The notes under the pieces were generated by a model. That model was not told the DNA's origin. It was given only the letters and a program-made list of their open reading frames with translations, and did no database searches. A program made the position numbers and the translations under genes. Shown in pieces: positions 1-8,092 of a DNA stretch of 33,456 nt (within the stretch, counting starts at the first letter, position 1; each line of letters starts with the position of its first letter). Location of the stretch: the NCBI GenBank assembly GCA_947631325.1, contig CANRKX010000013.1, positions 1 to 33,456 of the forward strand. The letters run 5' to 3'. This stretch comes from an uncultured Clostridia bacterium. Its GTDB lineage: Bacteria > Bacillota > Clostridia > Christensenellales > Borkfalkiaceae.

Positions 1-75
1 GTGTGAGATGAGCGAGCGCATACGTCCGCGCGAGCGGTGCCCGAGACGGCTGTCTTTCCTTACAGCCGTCGAGAC
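1..75 (+). repeat. Modular hairpin repeat, copy 0 (cut by window edge)
   Basis: This partial copy shares the frame GAGCGAGCGCATACGTCC followed by GCGCGAGCGGTG and CCGA with copies at 26676-26800 and 27053-27278. After CCGA comes a perfect 9-bp hairpin: GACGGCTGT (45-53), loop CTTTCCTT, ACAGCCGTC (62-70), then GAGA. The arm sequence differs from those in the other two copies but is fully self-complementary. It lies just downstream of hisIE. No coding potential is credited to it. Confidence 0.8.
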
Positions 76-79
76 AGAT

Positions 80-109
80 GTCTTTTTCGTAACGAAGCGA
101 GAAAAAGAC
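80..109. repeat. Second hairpin downstream of hisIE
   Basis: GTCTTTTTC (80-88) pairs perfectly with GAAAAAGAC (101-109) around a 12-nt loop. It abuts the modular repeat and is 20 bp past the hisIE stop. It could help end the his transcript, but no T-run follows it on the minus strand, so I treat it as part of the repeat element. Confidence 0.5.
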
Positions 110-129
110 GGATGAAGGTTGCCTTCCCC

Positions 130-777
130 CTACTTCATCCTCTCCTGCTTCACCTTTTTGTCCACCACATGCCGCTTTTTCAGCTCGTCCAAAACCTCGG
201 CGGACTTAATGCCCATCTCCGCCATCAGCACGAACACGTGATAGCACAAGTCGGCAATCTCAAACACCGTCTCGTTCTTGTCGCCGCCCTTGCCCGCAAC
301 GATGACTTCGGTGCACTCCTCGCCCACCTTTTTAAGTATTTTGTCAATGCCCTTCTCAAACAGATAGCTCGTGTACGACCCCTCTTTTTTCTCCGTCTTT
401 CTCCCCTCGATAAGCTCGTACAGCCCGTCGAGCGAAAAGCTTTCAAAATTTTCGGAATGATACACCAAATCCTCAAAACAGCTGTCGTTCCCGAGGTGGC
501 AGGCGGGTCCGTCCTTCACAACTTCCACCCACAGCGCGTCCCTGTCGCAGTCGGCGACGATTGATACGATATGTTGGAAGTTCCCCGAAGTCTCCCCCTT
601 CCTCCACAGCTTTTGTCTCGAACGCGAGTAAAAGCAGGTCTTGCCCTCGTCCATGCTTATTTTCAGGCTCTCCTCGTTCATATATGCGAGCGTGAGTATT
701 TTTTTTGTATAAAAATCGGTCACTATCGCGGGTATAAGCCCCCGCTCGTCAAATTTCAAATCGCTTATTTCAACCAT
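130..777 (-). CDS. hisIE: Bifunctional phosphoribosyl-AMP cyclohydrolase / phosphoribosyl-ATP pyrophosphatase
   Basis: This fused enzyme carries out histidine steps 2 and 3. The HisE part hydrolyses PR-ATP to PR-AMP, and the HisI part opens the adenine ring to give ProFAR. HisI occupies about residues 1-105, with KGETSG near 60, the metal-binding DCDRDAL at 76-82, and Cys93, His94 and Cys100. HisE covers about 110-215, with the VGEECTEV helix typical of MazG-like pyrophosphatases. The protein is 215 aa, a normal length for the fusion. The start is the ATG overlapping the hisF stop (TGATG), with GAGG 5 nt upstream; a GTG one codon earlier is possible. It is the last gene of the operon. Confidence 0.95.
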   Translation of the reverse strand: MVEISDLKFDERGLIPAIVTDFYTKKILTLAYMNEESLKISMDEGKTCFYSRSRQKLWRKGETSGNFQHIVSIVADCDRDALWVEVVKDGPACHLGNDSCFEDLVYHSENFESFSLDGLYELIEGRKTEKKEGSYTSYLFEKGIDKILKKVGEECTEVIVAGKGGDKNETVFEIADLCYHVFVLMAEMGIKSAEVLDELKKRHVVDKKVKQERMK

Positions 778-1532
778 CACAACCTCACTTCCACGCCCTC
801 TTCTTTAAGGCGCGATTTTAAATCTCTTATGTCTATTTCGCCGAAGTGAAAGACCGAAGCCCCCAGCCCCGCGTCTACGTCCACCTCTTTAAAGAGGTCT
901 ATAAAGTGCTCTATACTCCCCGCCCCGCCCGAAGCGACGACGGGTATATTCACGGCTTCAACCACCTCTTTCAACATGGGTATATCAAATCCGCCCTTCA
1001 CGCCGTCGGTGTCGATGGAATTTACAACCACTTCCCCCGCGCCGCTCTTTTCGGCGAATTTCACCCATTGAATGGCGTCAATACCCGTGTCCTCGCGCCC
1101 GCCCTTTGCAAAGATTCTGAACTTCCCGTCCACCCTCTTTACGTCCGCGCTCAAAACCACGCATTGATTGCCGTATTTTCTCGCGGCTTCCCCTATGAGC
1201 TTGGGATTTTTTATCGCCCCCGTGTTTACGCTCACCTTGTCCGCGCCGCATTTCAAAACCCTGTCGAAGTCGTCAAGGGTATTTATCCCCCCGCCGACGG
1301 TAAGCGGAATGAACACCCTCTTTGCCACCTCTTTTAAGACGTCTTTAAAAAGCTTCCGCCCCTCGAAGCTCGCCGTAATGTCGTAAAATACGAGCTCGTC
1401 CGCCCCGCCCGAAGAATATCTCTCGGCGAGCGTCACGGGGTCGTCCACGTCGGCAAGCCCCACAAAATTTTTGCCCTTCACAACCCTGCCGTCCCTCACG
1501 TCAAGGCAGGGTATAATTCTCTTTGCAAGCAT
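777..1532 (-). CDS. hisF: Imidazole glycerol phosphate synthase, cyclase subunit HisF
   Basis: HisF uses ammonia delivered by HisH to turn PRFAR into imidazole glycerol phosphate and AICAR. It is a 251-aa (beta-alpha)8 barrel. The two catalytic aspartates are in the standard places: Asp11 in IPCLDVRDGRVVKG and Asp130 in LSADVKR. The phosphate-binding loop TVGGGI lies near residue 79. The ATG chosen has GGGAG 5 nt upstream. An in-frame TTG nine codons earlier has no such site. The glutaminase partner HisH is two genes upstream. Confidence 0.97.
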   Translation of the reverse strand: MLAKRIIPCLDVRDGRVVKGKNFVGLADVDDPVTLAERYSSGGADELVFYDITASFEGRKLFKDVLKEVAKRVFIPLTVGGGINTLDDFDRVLKCGADKVSVNTGAIKNPKLIGEAARKYGNQCVVLSADVKRVDGKFRIFAKGGREDTGIDAIQWVKFAEKSGAGEVVVNSIDTDGVKGGFDIPMLKEVVEAVNIPVVASGGAGSIEHFIDLFKEVDVDAGLGASVFHFGEIDIRDLKSRLKEEGVEVRL

Positions 1533-1596
1533 GTTAACTCCCATATATATGCGGGGCAATTAAAAATTTTAAGAAATTTTCCGCCCCGGATTTCCC

Positions 1597-2310
1597 TTAT
1601 AAAGCCGCGGCGACAGTCTCTTTCAAGTCCAACTTGTTTTCGTATAACGCCTTGCCCAAAATGGCGGCGTAAACTCCCATTTCCTTCAATTTTCTTATCT
1701 CGTCCAAGGTGGTTATCCCGCCCGAAGCCGTCACTTTAAGCCCCGCAATTCTCACAAGACTTTCAAAGGCTTTAAGGTTAGTTCCCCTCATCGCCCCGTC
1801 GGTGGAAATGTCGGTATATATCACGTTTTCCACGCCAACGTCGGCAAGCCTTCTGCAAAAGTCGCCCGCGTCGATATTTGTTATCTCCCGCCAGCCCTTT
1901 ATCGCCACCTTGCCGCCCGCCGCGTCCACGCCGACCGCCACCTTTTGGGGGAATTTTTCAGCCATTTCCTTCACGAATTCAAAATTTTCGACGGCGGCAG
2001 TTCCCAATATTATCCGCCCCGCTCCCGCCGAAATATAGCTCTCTGCCTGCGCAAAGCTCCTTATCCCGCCGCCTATTTCGACGAACAGACCCGAAGATTT
2101 GATTATCTCTTCCACGACCTTGACGTTTTCCGCCCTGCCCGATTTTGCCCCGTCCAAGTCCACGGCATGCAGAAATTTCGCACCCTCTTCCTTGAACTTT
2201 TTCGCCGCCCCGACGCAGCTTACGGGGTAATTTTTTGCGGTAGAGTAGTCGCCCTTAAAAAGCCTTACCACCTTCCCGCCCAATATGTCCACCGCGGGGA
2301 ATATTTCCAT
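1597..2310 (-). CDS. hisA: ProFAR isomerase HisA
   Basis: HisA isomerises ProFAR to PRFAR, the fourth histidine step. It is a 237-aa TIM barrel and a paralogue of HisF. Asp8 (FPAVDILGGKVVRL) and Asp129 (VGVDAAGGKVA) are the acid/base pair. VEIGGGIR near residue 78 and TASGGI near 195 are the two phosphate loops. The start ATG has GGAGG 7 nt upstream. Unlike most genes in this operon it does not overlap its predecessor: a 100-nt gap with short repeats and a possible 21-codon ORF separates it from hisH. Confidence 0.96.
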   Translation of the reverse strand: MEIFPAVDILGGKVVRLFKGDYSTAKNYPVSCVGAAKKFKEEGAKFLHAVDLDGAKSGRAENVKVVEEIIKSSGLFVEIGGGIRSFAQAESYISAGAGRIILGTAAVENFEFVKEMAEKFPQKVAVGVDAAGGKVAIKGWREITNIDAGDFCRRLADVGVENVIYTDISTDGAMRGTNLKAFESLVRIAGLKVTASGGITTLDEIRKLKEMGVYAAILGKALYENKLDLKETVAAAL

Positions 2311-2311
2311 T

Positions 2312-2377
2312 TCAAACTCCTCCCGACTCCTTCACTATCTCCGCCTTAAATCTTTCAGACGTCCTCAACATTTGCAT
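2312..2377 (-). other. Possible 21-codon ORF in the hisH-hisA gap
   Basis: An ATG preceded by AGGA at a 5-nt spacing opens a 21-codon frame (MQMLRTSERFK...) that stops with TGA one base before the hisA ATG. The hisA ribosome site lies inside it, so it could couple hisA translation to hisH. The peptide resembles nothing I know and the frame is short, so it may be chance. Confidence 0.2.
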
Positions 2378-2412
2378 ATTAATCCTTCAAACGTCCTCAA
2401 AATCTCCCTTTC
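2330..2412 (-). repeat. Three imperfect direct repeats, hisH-hisA gap
   Basis: On the minus strand the element GTCTGAAAG / GTTTGAAGG / GTCTGAAAG occurs three times at spacings of about 24 and 32 nt. The first two units end in TTGAGGAC just before the next begins. The array fills most of the only sizeable gap inside the his operon. No function is evident. Confidence 0.45.
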
Positions 2413-3016
2413 AGACAGTTCCGAAAGCCTTTAAAATCTTAAGCCCCGTCTCGCCGCTCTTCTCGGGGTGAAACTGCACGCCGAACACATTTTCCCTCTG
2501 TACTGCGGCAGTCACGTCCACGCCGTAAAAACAGCTCGCCGACAGGCTCTCCCCGCACCCCACCGCGTGATAGGAGTGCACGAAATACACGTATTCCCCC
2601 TCGTCCACGAGCGAAAAGAGGGGATTTTTCTTCAGAATATGCAGGCTGTTCCACCCCATATGCGGAATTTTCAGCCCCGAAACGCTCTCAAAAAGCGGTC
2701 TCACCTCGCCCGAAATGAGCCCAAGCCCCTCGTGCTCGCCGTACTCAAAGCTCCTGTCAAACAGCAGCTGCATACCAAGGCAAATGCCCAAAAGGGGCTT
2801 TCCTTCCAAGGCTTCTCTTTTTATCGTATTATCCAGCCCAAGCGCCCGCAACTTTTTTGCCGCGTCACCGAAAGCTCCGACCCCGGGTAAAATTATTCTG
2901 TCCGCTCTCGCTATGTCTCCCCTCTCAGAGGTCACTCGGCACTCAAACCCCAACTTTTTAACAGAACTTTCGAGCGAGAAGAGATTGCCCACGCCGTAAT
3001 CTATTATGGCAATCAT
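2411..3016 (-). CDS. hisH: Imidazole glycerol phosphate synthase, glutaminase subunit HisH
   Basis: HisH hydrolyses glutamine and channels ammonia to HisF. It is a 201-aa class I glutamine amidotransferase. The nucleophile is Cys79 in LLGICLGMQLL, and the His183-Pro-Glu185 dyad lies in VQFHPEKSGETG. The oxyanion strand is LPGVGAFG near residue 43. The start overlaps the hisB stop (ATGA), implying coupled translation. Confidence 0.97.
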   Translation of the reverse strand: MIAIIDYGVGNLFSLESSVKKLGFECRVTSERGDIARADRIILPGVGAFGDAAKKLRALGLDNTIKREALEGKPLLGICLGMQLLFDRSFEYGEHEGLGLISGEVRPLFESVSGLKIPHMGWNSLHILKKNPLFSLVDEGEYVYFVHSYHAVGCGESLSASCFYGVDVTAAVQRENVFGVQFHPEKSGETGLKILKAFGTV

Positions 3017-3624
3017 AGCTTCCCCTTGCTCGACGGCACTCCCCCGCCGACCACCTTGACGGCTTCCGCCATCGTCCGCGCAAACGCCTTAAAAACGCAC
3101 TCTATGATATGGTGGGTATTCTTTCCGTATAATTTTTTGAAGTGCAGCGTCACCCCCGCGCACCTTGAAAAGGCGGCAAAGAACTCCTCCGCAAGCTCGG
3201 TGTCGAAAAGCCCCACTCTCTTTATCGTCTCCTCGTCCTCGCCGTCCAGAACCTTTGCCGAAGGCAGCTCCACGTCGAAATTGAGAAAGCCCCTCCCGCT
3301 AATGTCCGCGGCGCATAAAATAAGCGATTCGTCCATGGGTATTATGGAGTGAGCGTATCTTTTAATGCCCCTCTTGTCGCCCAACGCCTCCTTGAATTGC
3401 TCGCCCAAAACTATCCCGATATCCTCGGTGGTATGGTGGAAATCGACGTCGCAATCTCCCTTGCAGACCACCTTATATCCAAATCCCGAGTGCACCGCAA
3501 AGAGCTCCAACATATGGTTCAAAAAGCCGCACCCCGTGTCAATTTCATAGCTCCCGCCGTCGAGGTCGAGCTCGGCAAAAATTTCCGTCTCCCTCGTCTT
3601 TCTCTCAATCTTCGAAGTCCTCAT
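3013..3624 (-). CDS. hisB: Imidazoleglycerol-phosphate dehydratase HisB (monofunctional)
   Basis: This enzyme dehydrates IGP to imidazole acetol phosphate. It is 203 aa, the monofunctional length, with no fused HAD phosphatase. Metal-binding His-rich motifs are present: CGFLNHMLELFAVHSGF near residue 32, DFHHTTEDIGI near 62, and NTHHIIECVFKA near 168. The absence of a fused phosphatase agrees with a separate PHP-type HisJ at 8539-9333. The start overlaps the hisC stop (ATGA). Confidence 0.97.
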   Translation of the reverse strand: MRTSKIERKTRETEIFAELDLDGGSYEIDTGCGFLNHMLELFAVHSGFGYKVVCKGDCDVDFHHTTEDIGIVLGEQFKEALGDKRGIKRYAHSIIPMDESLILCAADISGRGFLNFDVELPSAKVLDGEDEETIKRVGLFDTELAEEFFAAFSRCAGVTLHFKKLYGKNTHHIIECVFKAFARTMAEAVKVVGGGVPSSKGKL

Positions 3625-4670
3625 AAAATTTCCTCCAACGCCCCGACGAGGGCTTGCATGTCCCCCTCCGAGCCTATGGTTATTCTCAAAAAGTTTTCAA
3701 TTCTCCTCTCGTCAAACCGCCTGACGAGAATTCCTTTTTCCTTTAATTTTAGGTATATTTGCTTTCCGCTCGCCCCCGCGTATTCCGCAAGTATGAAATT
3801 CGCCGTCGACGGAAGGACGAAAAACCCCATTTTTTTTAATATATTCGTATATTTTTCGCGAGTTTGAATGATTTTTTTTGTGCACTCGCGGAAGTACTCT
3901 TCGTCCCTCATCGCCTCCGCCGCAATCGCCCCCGACAGCCTGTTGACGTTGTACGGATTGAATGAAAATTTGACCCTCTTCAAGTCGTCGATGAGCTCTT
4001 TATCCCCTATCGCGAAGCCCACCCTCGCCCCCGCGAGCGAGCGCGACTTCGAAAAGGTCTGCACGACGAGCAGATTTTTGTATTTTTTTATAAGGGGTAT
4101 ACAGCTTTCGCCGCCGAAATCGACGTACGCCTCGTCCACCACGACGACCCTGTTTTCATTTGCCTTGATAATTTTTTCCATCTCGCTCACGGGCAAAAAT
4201 ATTCCCGTCTGAGCGTTGGGATTGGCGATAACAACGCATTTTCCCGTCCTTTCAAACGCCCCTGCGTCCACCGTGAAGTCCTCTTTCAGGGGTATTATCT
4301 CGCTCTCCCTCTTAAAGAACTGCGCGAACACCCTGTAAAATCCGTATGTTATGTCGGCAAACGCCGCCCCCCTCTCCGCAAAGGCGGCAAAGGCAAAGGC
4401 GAGGGCTTCGTCAGAGCCGTTCGTGGCTATCACGTTTTCGCAATTGACCCCATAATATGCCGCAATTACGCCGCAAAGCTCGCCGCTCTCGGGGTCGGAA
4501 TACAGCCTTAAATTCTCCAGCGCGCTTTTATCAATCCTTTCGATTGAGTATCTCGTGGGGAAGTAGGGGCTCTCGTTTGTGTTGAGCTTCACGTATCTTT
4601 TGTCCTGCGGCTGTTCCCCGGGTACGTACGGCGATAGAGATTGCAGCTCTCTTGCAAAAAACCCGCTCAT
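3621..4670 (-). CDS. hisC: Histidinol-phosphate aminotransferase HisC
   Basis: HisC is a PLP enzyme that converts imidazole acetol phosphate and glutamate to histidinol phosphate and 2-oxoglutarate. It is a 349-aa fold-type I, class II aminotransferase. The Schiff-base lysine is Lys208 in TFSKSRSLAGARVG. Asp179 in VVDEAYVDF contacts the PLP ring nitrogen, and NTNESP near residue 30 and NPNAQTG near 150 are family motifs. The start overlaps the hisD stop (ATGA), with GGGTAGG just upstream. Confidence 0.96.
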   Translation of the reverse strand: MSGFFARELQSLSPYVPGEQPQDKRYVKLNTNESPYFPTRYSIERIDKSALENLRLYSDPESGELCGVIAAYYGVNCENVIATNGSDEALAFAFAAFAERGAAFADITYGFYRVFAQFFKRESEIIPLKEDFTVDAGAFERTGKCVVIANPNAQTGIFLPVSEMEKIIKANENRVVVVDEAYVDFGGESCIPLIKKYKNLLVVQTFSKSRSLAGARVGFAIGDKELIDDLKRVKFSFNPYNVNRLSGAIAAEAMRDEEYFRECTKKIIQTREKYTNILKKMGFFVLPSTANFILAEYAGASGKQIYLKLKEKGILVRRFDERRIENFLRITIGSEGDMQALVGALEEIL

Positions 4671-5944
4671 TTTCCTACCCTCGCTCCCACGGATTTCGCA
4701 TGCCCTTCAAGTCCCTCGGCTTTGGCGAACGCCATAATGTCGTCCGCCGCCTTTTGGAGGGCGTCGTGTTTATAGTATACGTATTGAGTGGTCTTTACGA
4801 AGTCGTCCACGCCGAGGGGGGAAGAAAATCTCGCCGTCCCGCTCGTCGGCAGGGTATGATTTGCGCCCGCAAAGTAATCGCCCACCGCCTCGGGCGTCTC
4901 GTATCCGAGAAAGACCGACCCCGCGTTTTTGACGTATTTTAAGAGTTTAAAGGGCTCTTCAACGCACAGCTCGAGGTGCTCTGGCGCATACTCGTTGGCA
5001 AGCTCCACCGCCCTTTCAAGGCTATCGGCGACGATTATTCTGCAATTGTTCTCAATCGACTTTTCCGCCACCTCCCGCCTCGGCAAATCTTTTAATCTTT
5101 GGTATAGCCTTTCTATGGTCTTACGCGCCGCCTTCTCGCTGTCCGTCATCAGTATCGCCGTTGCAAGCACGTCGTGCTCGGCTTGCGATAATAGATCCGC
5201 GGCGACCCAATCGGGGTTGGAATTTGCGTCCGCCACCACCAGAATCTCGCTCGGACCCGCAATCATGTCAATGCCGCACGCCACGCCGTACACGAGCTTT
5301 TTCGCCGTCGCCACGAAGTCCCTACCGGGGCCCGTAATCTTGTCCACCTTGGGCACTGTCTCGGTGCCGTATGCAAGGGCTGCAATCGCCTGCGCCCCGC
5401 CCATCTTGAACACCCTGTCCACCCCGCAGAGCTTGGCGGCAACGAGAACTTCGGCTCTCACCTTGCCGTCGGCTTTCACGGGCGTCGCCATCACGATCTC
5501 TTTAACCCCCGCAATCTTTGCGGGCACGGCGTTCATTATGACCGTCGAGGGATAGGCAGCCGTTCCCCCGGGCACGTAAATCCCCGCCCTCTCGACGGGC
5601 GTCACCTTCTGCCCCACAATCCTGTCGCCCTCGTCAATTTCAAACCCCTCGCGCTTTTGTGCGGCGTGGAATTTTTTTACGTTTATAACACTCCGCTCCA
5701 GCGTATTCAAAAGCTCTGGCGAAACTTCCTCAAAAGCCCTTTTAAATTCCTCTTCTTTAACTTCGATAGTCTCTCCCTTAAACCCGTCGAAGCGTTCGGA
5801 ATATTGCCTTAAAGCTTCATCGCCCCTCTCTCTCACGTCGGCGATTATCGCCTTAACTTTATCCTCTATCTTGGAGGTCATCTCCTCCCTCGCGCCGAAC
5901 AGCTCTTCAGCCGATTGCCCCGCATATATTATGGGTTTAATCAC
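4667..5944 (-). CDS. hisD: Histidinol dehydrogenase HisD
   Basis: HisD oxidises L-histidinol to histidine with two NAD+, the last step. The sequence has the conserved zinc and catalytic regions GPSEILVVAD, LLSQAEHDVLA (Gln and His), NEYAPEHLEL (general-base region), and GANHTLPTSGTARFSSPLG. I chose the GTG that overlaps the hisG stop (GTGA), with GAGGGGGTG a few bases upstream. It gives 425 aa beginning MIKPIIYAGQ. A longer reading from 6031 would add residues unlike the family. Confidence 0.95.
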   Translation of the reverse strand: MIKPIIYAGQSAEELFGAREEMTSKIEDKVKAIIADVRERGDEALRQYSERFDGFKGETIEVKEEEFKRAFEEVSPELLNTLERSVINVKKFHAAQKREGFEIDEGDRIVGQKVTPVERAGIYVPGGTAAYPSTVIMNAVPAKIAGVKEIVMATPVKADGKVRAEVLVAAKLCGVDRVFKMGGAQAIAALAYGTETVPKVDKITGPGRDFVATAKKLVYGVACGIDMIAGPSEILVVADANSNPDWVAADLLSQAEHDVLATAILMTDSEKAARKTIERLYQRLKDLPRREVAEKSIENNCRIIVADSLERAVELANEYAPEHLELCVEEPFKLLKYVKNAGSVFLGYETPEAVGDYFAGANHTLPTSGTARFSSPLGVDDFVKTTQYVYYKHDALQKAADDIMAFAKAEGLEGHAKSVGARVGK

Positions 5945-6561
5945 TTTATGCACCCCCTCAACTTCTCGTTTAAAACGTCTATCTCCGCGCGCTTGAAGCT
6001 GTACGCGGCTTTGCCGCAGATAAGCCTGCAACTTATGTCCGATATCCTTTCTATTATAGTTAGGTCGTTCTCTTTAAGCGTCGTTCCCGTCTCCACGATG
6101 TCCACGATTACGTCCGATATTCCAAGTACGGGACCGAGCTCTATCGACCCGTTGAGTTTGATTATATCAATCTTTCTGCCCACGCCCAAAAAGTAGTCTG
6201 CGGCGATTTTGGGGAACTTTGTCGCAACGCGTAAAGGTCTCGACTTATCGTCCTTGAAATCCTTTTTTGCCGCCACGCACATGCAGCACTTGCCCATGCC
6301 GAGGTCTGAAAGTTCGTAAACTTCCGCCCCCGACTCGTCAATTACGTCCTTGCCCGCAACGCCCACGTCCGCCGCGCCCAAGGTGACGTATACGGGCACG
6401 TCGGCGGGCTTGACCCAAAAGTAACTGACCTTGCCCCCGCCGTCGCGAAAGACGAGCTTGCGCGACCCCTTTTCATATTGCTCGCAGCCGTAACCGCAGG
6501 ATGCGAGCATGGCGTATACCTTTTCGCCCAATCTGCCCTTTGGCAGCGCAATGTTAATCAT
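5941..6561 (-). CDS. hisG: ATP phosphoribosyltransferase catalytic subunit HisG (short form)
   Basis: HisG condenses ATP and PRPP to PR-ATP, the committed and feedback-controlled step. At 206 aa it is the short form, which lacks the C-terminal regulatory domain and needs HisZ, encoded immediately upstream. INIALPKGRLGEKVY opens the catalytic fold, and DIVETGTTLKEN near residue 165 is the PRPP-binding loop. The ATG overlaps the end of hisZ by 8 nt, with AGGGA upstream. The 12 residues that a longer start would add do not belong to the family. Confidence 0.96.
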   Translation of the reverse strand: MINIALPKGRLGEKVYAMLASCGYGCEQYEKGSRKLVFRDGGGKVSYFWVKPADVPVYVTLGAADVGVAGKDVIDESGAEVYELSDLGMGKCCMCVAAKKDFKDDKSRPLRVATKFPKIAADYFLGVGRKIDIIKLNGSIELGPVLGISDVIVDIVETGTTLKENDLTIIERISDISCRLICGKAAYSFKRAEIDVLNEKLRGCIK

Positions 6562-7627
6562 CTTTTCCCTCCGCCGCGACAATCTCGCCCGCAAAGAAAG
6601 CGGGCGCGCACTTTGTCATAAGCACGTTCTTGCCCTCACTTCTGAGCCCTGCCGCAATCTTCAAAGCTCTCTTTCCGTTATCTTCATTATATATCACCGC
6701 GACGTCCGCGCTCTTGGGCTTGTCGCCCGCATATCTCGGTATCTCGCCGAGGTATAGCGCGAAGCCGATAGCCCCCGCCTTTAACCCCAGCTTTTGTGCG
6801 AGTCCGTCATATCTTCCGCCCGAAAGAGCCGCGGCGGGCGCGCCCTCGATATAGCCCTTGAACATCGCCCCGCTGTAATAATCCCTATCTCCCACGACGG
6901 AAAAGTTGAGTTCTATCCTCTCCCTTCCCTGCGCCATCTCTTTAAGCTCCTCAATTTCCCGACCTATATCGACAAATTTCGCCATTTTATAGAGCTCGGA
7001 AAAGGCGTCCTCTTGTTTGGGCGGCAGGACGATAAGAGACCTGAGCATTTCCGCCCCCTTCCCGTCCACTCCCGCGCGGGTTACAAACCTCTCGAAGTCG
7101 TGTCTGTTTTTTCGGGATAGGTATTGCCTGTACTCCTCCCCGTCCTTGGGCGAGAGTCGGGCGAATTCCTCCACCTTTTTGACAATGCCCGCATGAGACA
7201 GATCGAGTAGATATTTGTCGGAAATTGTCGCAAGCGTTCCCAAGGCAAGCTCTATGCACTCGCACTCCACCGCGCCGTCCACGTCGCCTATAACCTCGAC
7301 GCCCATCTGCGCCACTTCGCCGACCGACCCGTCTCGTCCCCGCCTGTACACGTTCTCGTCGTAAAAGACCTTCTTGGTCCCCTGCGCCGCCCGCATGTTC
7401 TTGACGACGCTCATGGTTACGTCGGGTCGGAGAGCCAAGAGCTTTCCCCCCGCCGTAAAGGTTATGGCGTCGCCCTCGGGCAAAAAGGACTTGTTCTCGG
7501 CGTACAGCGAGTACTCCTCAAATCCCGGCAGCCTGAAATATTCATAGCCGTAACTCAAATACAATTTTTTCAGCAGAACGCAAGCCCTCTGCTCGCTGTT
7601 CAAAAAGTCCAAATTCAACTCACTCAT
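6554..7627 (-). CDS. hisZ: ATP phosphoribosyltransferase regulatory subunit HisZ
   Basis: HisZ is a catalytically inactive relative of histidyl-tRNA synthetase. It forms a hetero-octamer with short HisG and gives it activity and histidine feedback. The class II synthetase fold shows as EEYSLYAE, TFTAGGKLLALRPDVTMSVVKN near residues 57-78, DENVYRRG, and LSGGRYDGLAQKLG near 270. The full histidine motifs of a true HisRS are not evident. The 357-aa start used here (MSELNLDFLN) has GGAGAG close upstream. A GTG 13 codons earlier with GGA upstream is possible. The gene is followed without a gap by hisG. Confidence 0.92.
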   Translation of the reverse strand: MSELNLDFLNSEQRACVLLKKLYLSYGYEYFRLPGFEEYSLYAENKSFLPEGDAITFTAGGKLLALRPDVTMSVVKNMRAAQGTKKVFYDENVYRRGRDGSVGEVAQMGVEVIGDVDGAVECECIELALGTLATISDKYLLDLSHAGIVKKVEEFARLSPKDGEEYRQYLSRKNRHDFERFVTRAGVDGKGAEMLRSLIVLPPKQEDAFSELYKMAKFVDIGREIEELKEMAQGRERIELNFSVVGDRDYYSGAMFKGYIEGAPAAALSGGRYDGLAQKLGLKAGAIGFALYLGEIPRYAGDKPKSADVAVIYNEDNGKRALKIAAGLRSEGKNVLMTKCAPAFFAGEIVAAEGKDD

Positions 7628-7690
7628 TTTGTCTCTCCGTTCACTTTCTTCTTGCGTCTCCCGCACTCCGCTATTTCCTTATATTTATTA

Positions 7691-7984
7691 TTACTGTTCT
7701 TCACTTTCGACTTCGATATATTTTTTATATCCGCCGCTTCCGTGCAGAAAACTGCGGGAAACGCGGCTCAACGTCGCGCTCGAAAGTTCGGTTTTGGCGA
7801 TTATCTCGTTATAGGTCATTCCCTCGGCAAGCAGCTTTGCCGCATAGCACCGCAACGCCATCTGCTCCACTTCCTTATACGTACATAAGTCGGACAGCAA
7901 ATCTCTCATTCCCTCGCGGCTTTCTGGCTTTAACAGCACCTCGCACAACTCGTCAATCTTCTTTTTAAGCATATCTTCCGTCAT
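7691..7984 (-). CDS. yerC: YerC/TrpR-family DNA-binding regulator
   Basis: This is a 97-aa TrpR-like protein of the YerC/YecD family. Residues about 35-85 carry the TrpR-type fold with the helix-turn-helix TYNEIIAKTELSSATLSRVSR. In Bacillota such genes are often linked to his operons and have been proposed to regulate histidine biosynthesis; here it is the first gene of the operon, ending within about 65 bp of hisZ. I chose the ATG with GGGGTGAT 7 nt upstream, a strong match to the anti-Shine-Dalgarno. A GTG at 7996 is the alternative. The specific effector, probably histidine, is inferred from context only. Confidence 0.85.
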   Translation of the reverse strand: MTEDMLKKKIDELCEVLLKPESREGMRDLLSDLCTYKEVEQMALRCYAAKLLAEGMTYNEIIAKTELSSATLSRVSRSFLHGSGGYKKYIEVESEEQ

Positions 7985-8004
7985 ATCCCATATCACCCCA
8001 TTAT

Positions 8005-8049
8005 TTTAATATTTTTAAATCGTATATCCCAAATCTTTAATATTTTTAA
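8005..8049 (-). promoter_or_regulatory. Paired AT-rich direct repeats upstream of yerC
   Basis: The 14-mer TTTAATATTTTTAA occurs exactly twice, at 8005-8018 and 8036-8049. The two copies are 31 bp apart, about three helical turns, just ahead of the yerC ribosome site. The spacing on one face of the helix is what a dimeric regulator would need. This is a candidate operator, perhaps for YerC itself; binding is not shown. Confidence 0.35.
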
Positions 8050-8092
8050 TCCCCACTCATCACAACTATGCGGCAAGCGTTTCAACATTATT

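Noticed and set aside
37-564. 175-codon frame on the plus strand at the window start
   Set aside because: It begins in the repeat and is then antisense to hisIE.
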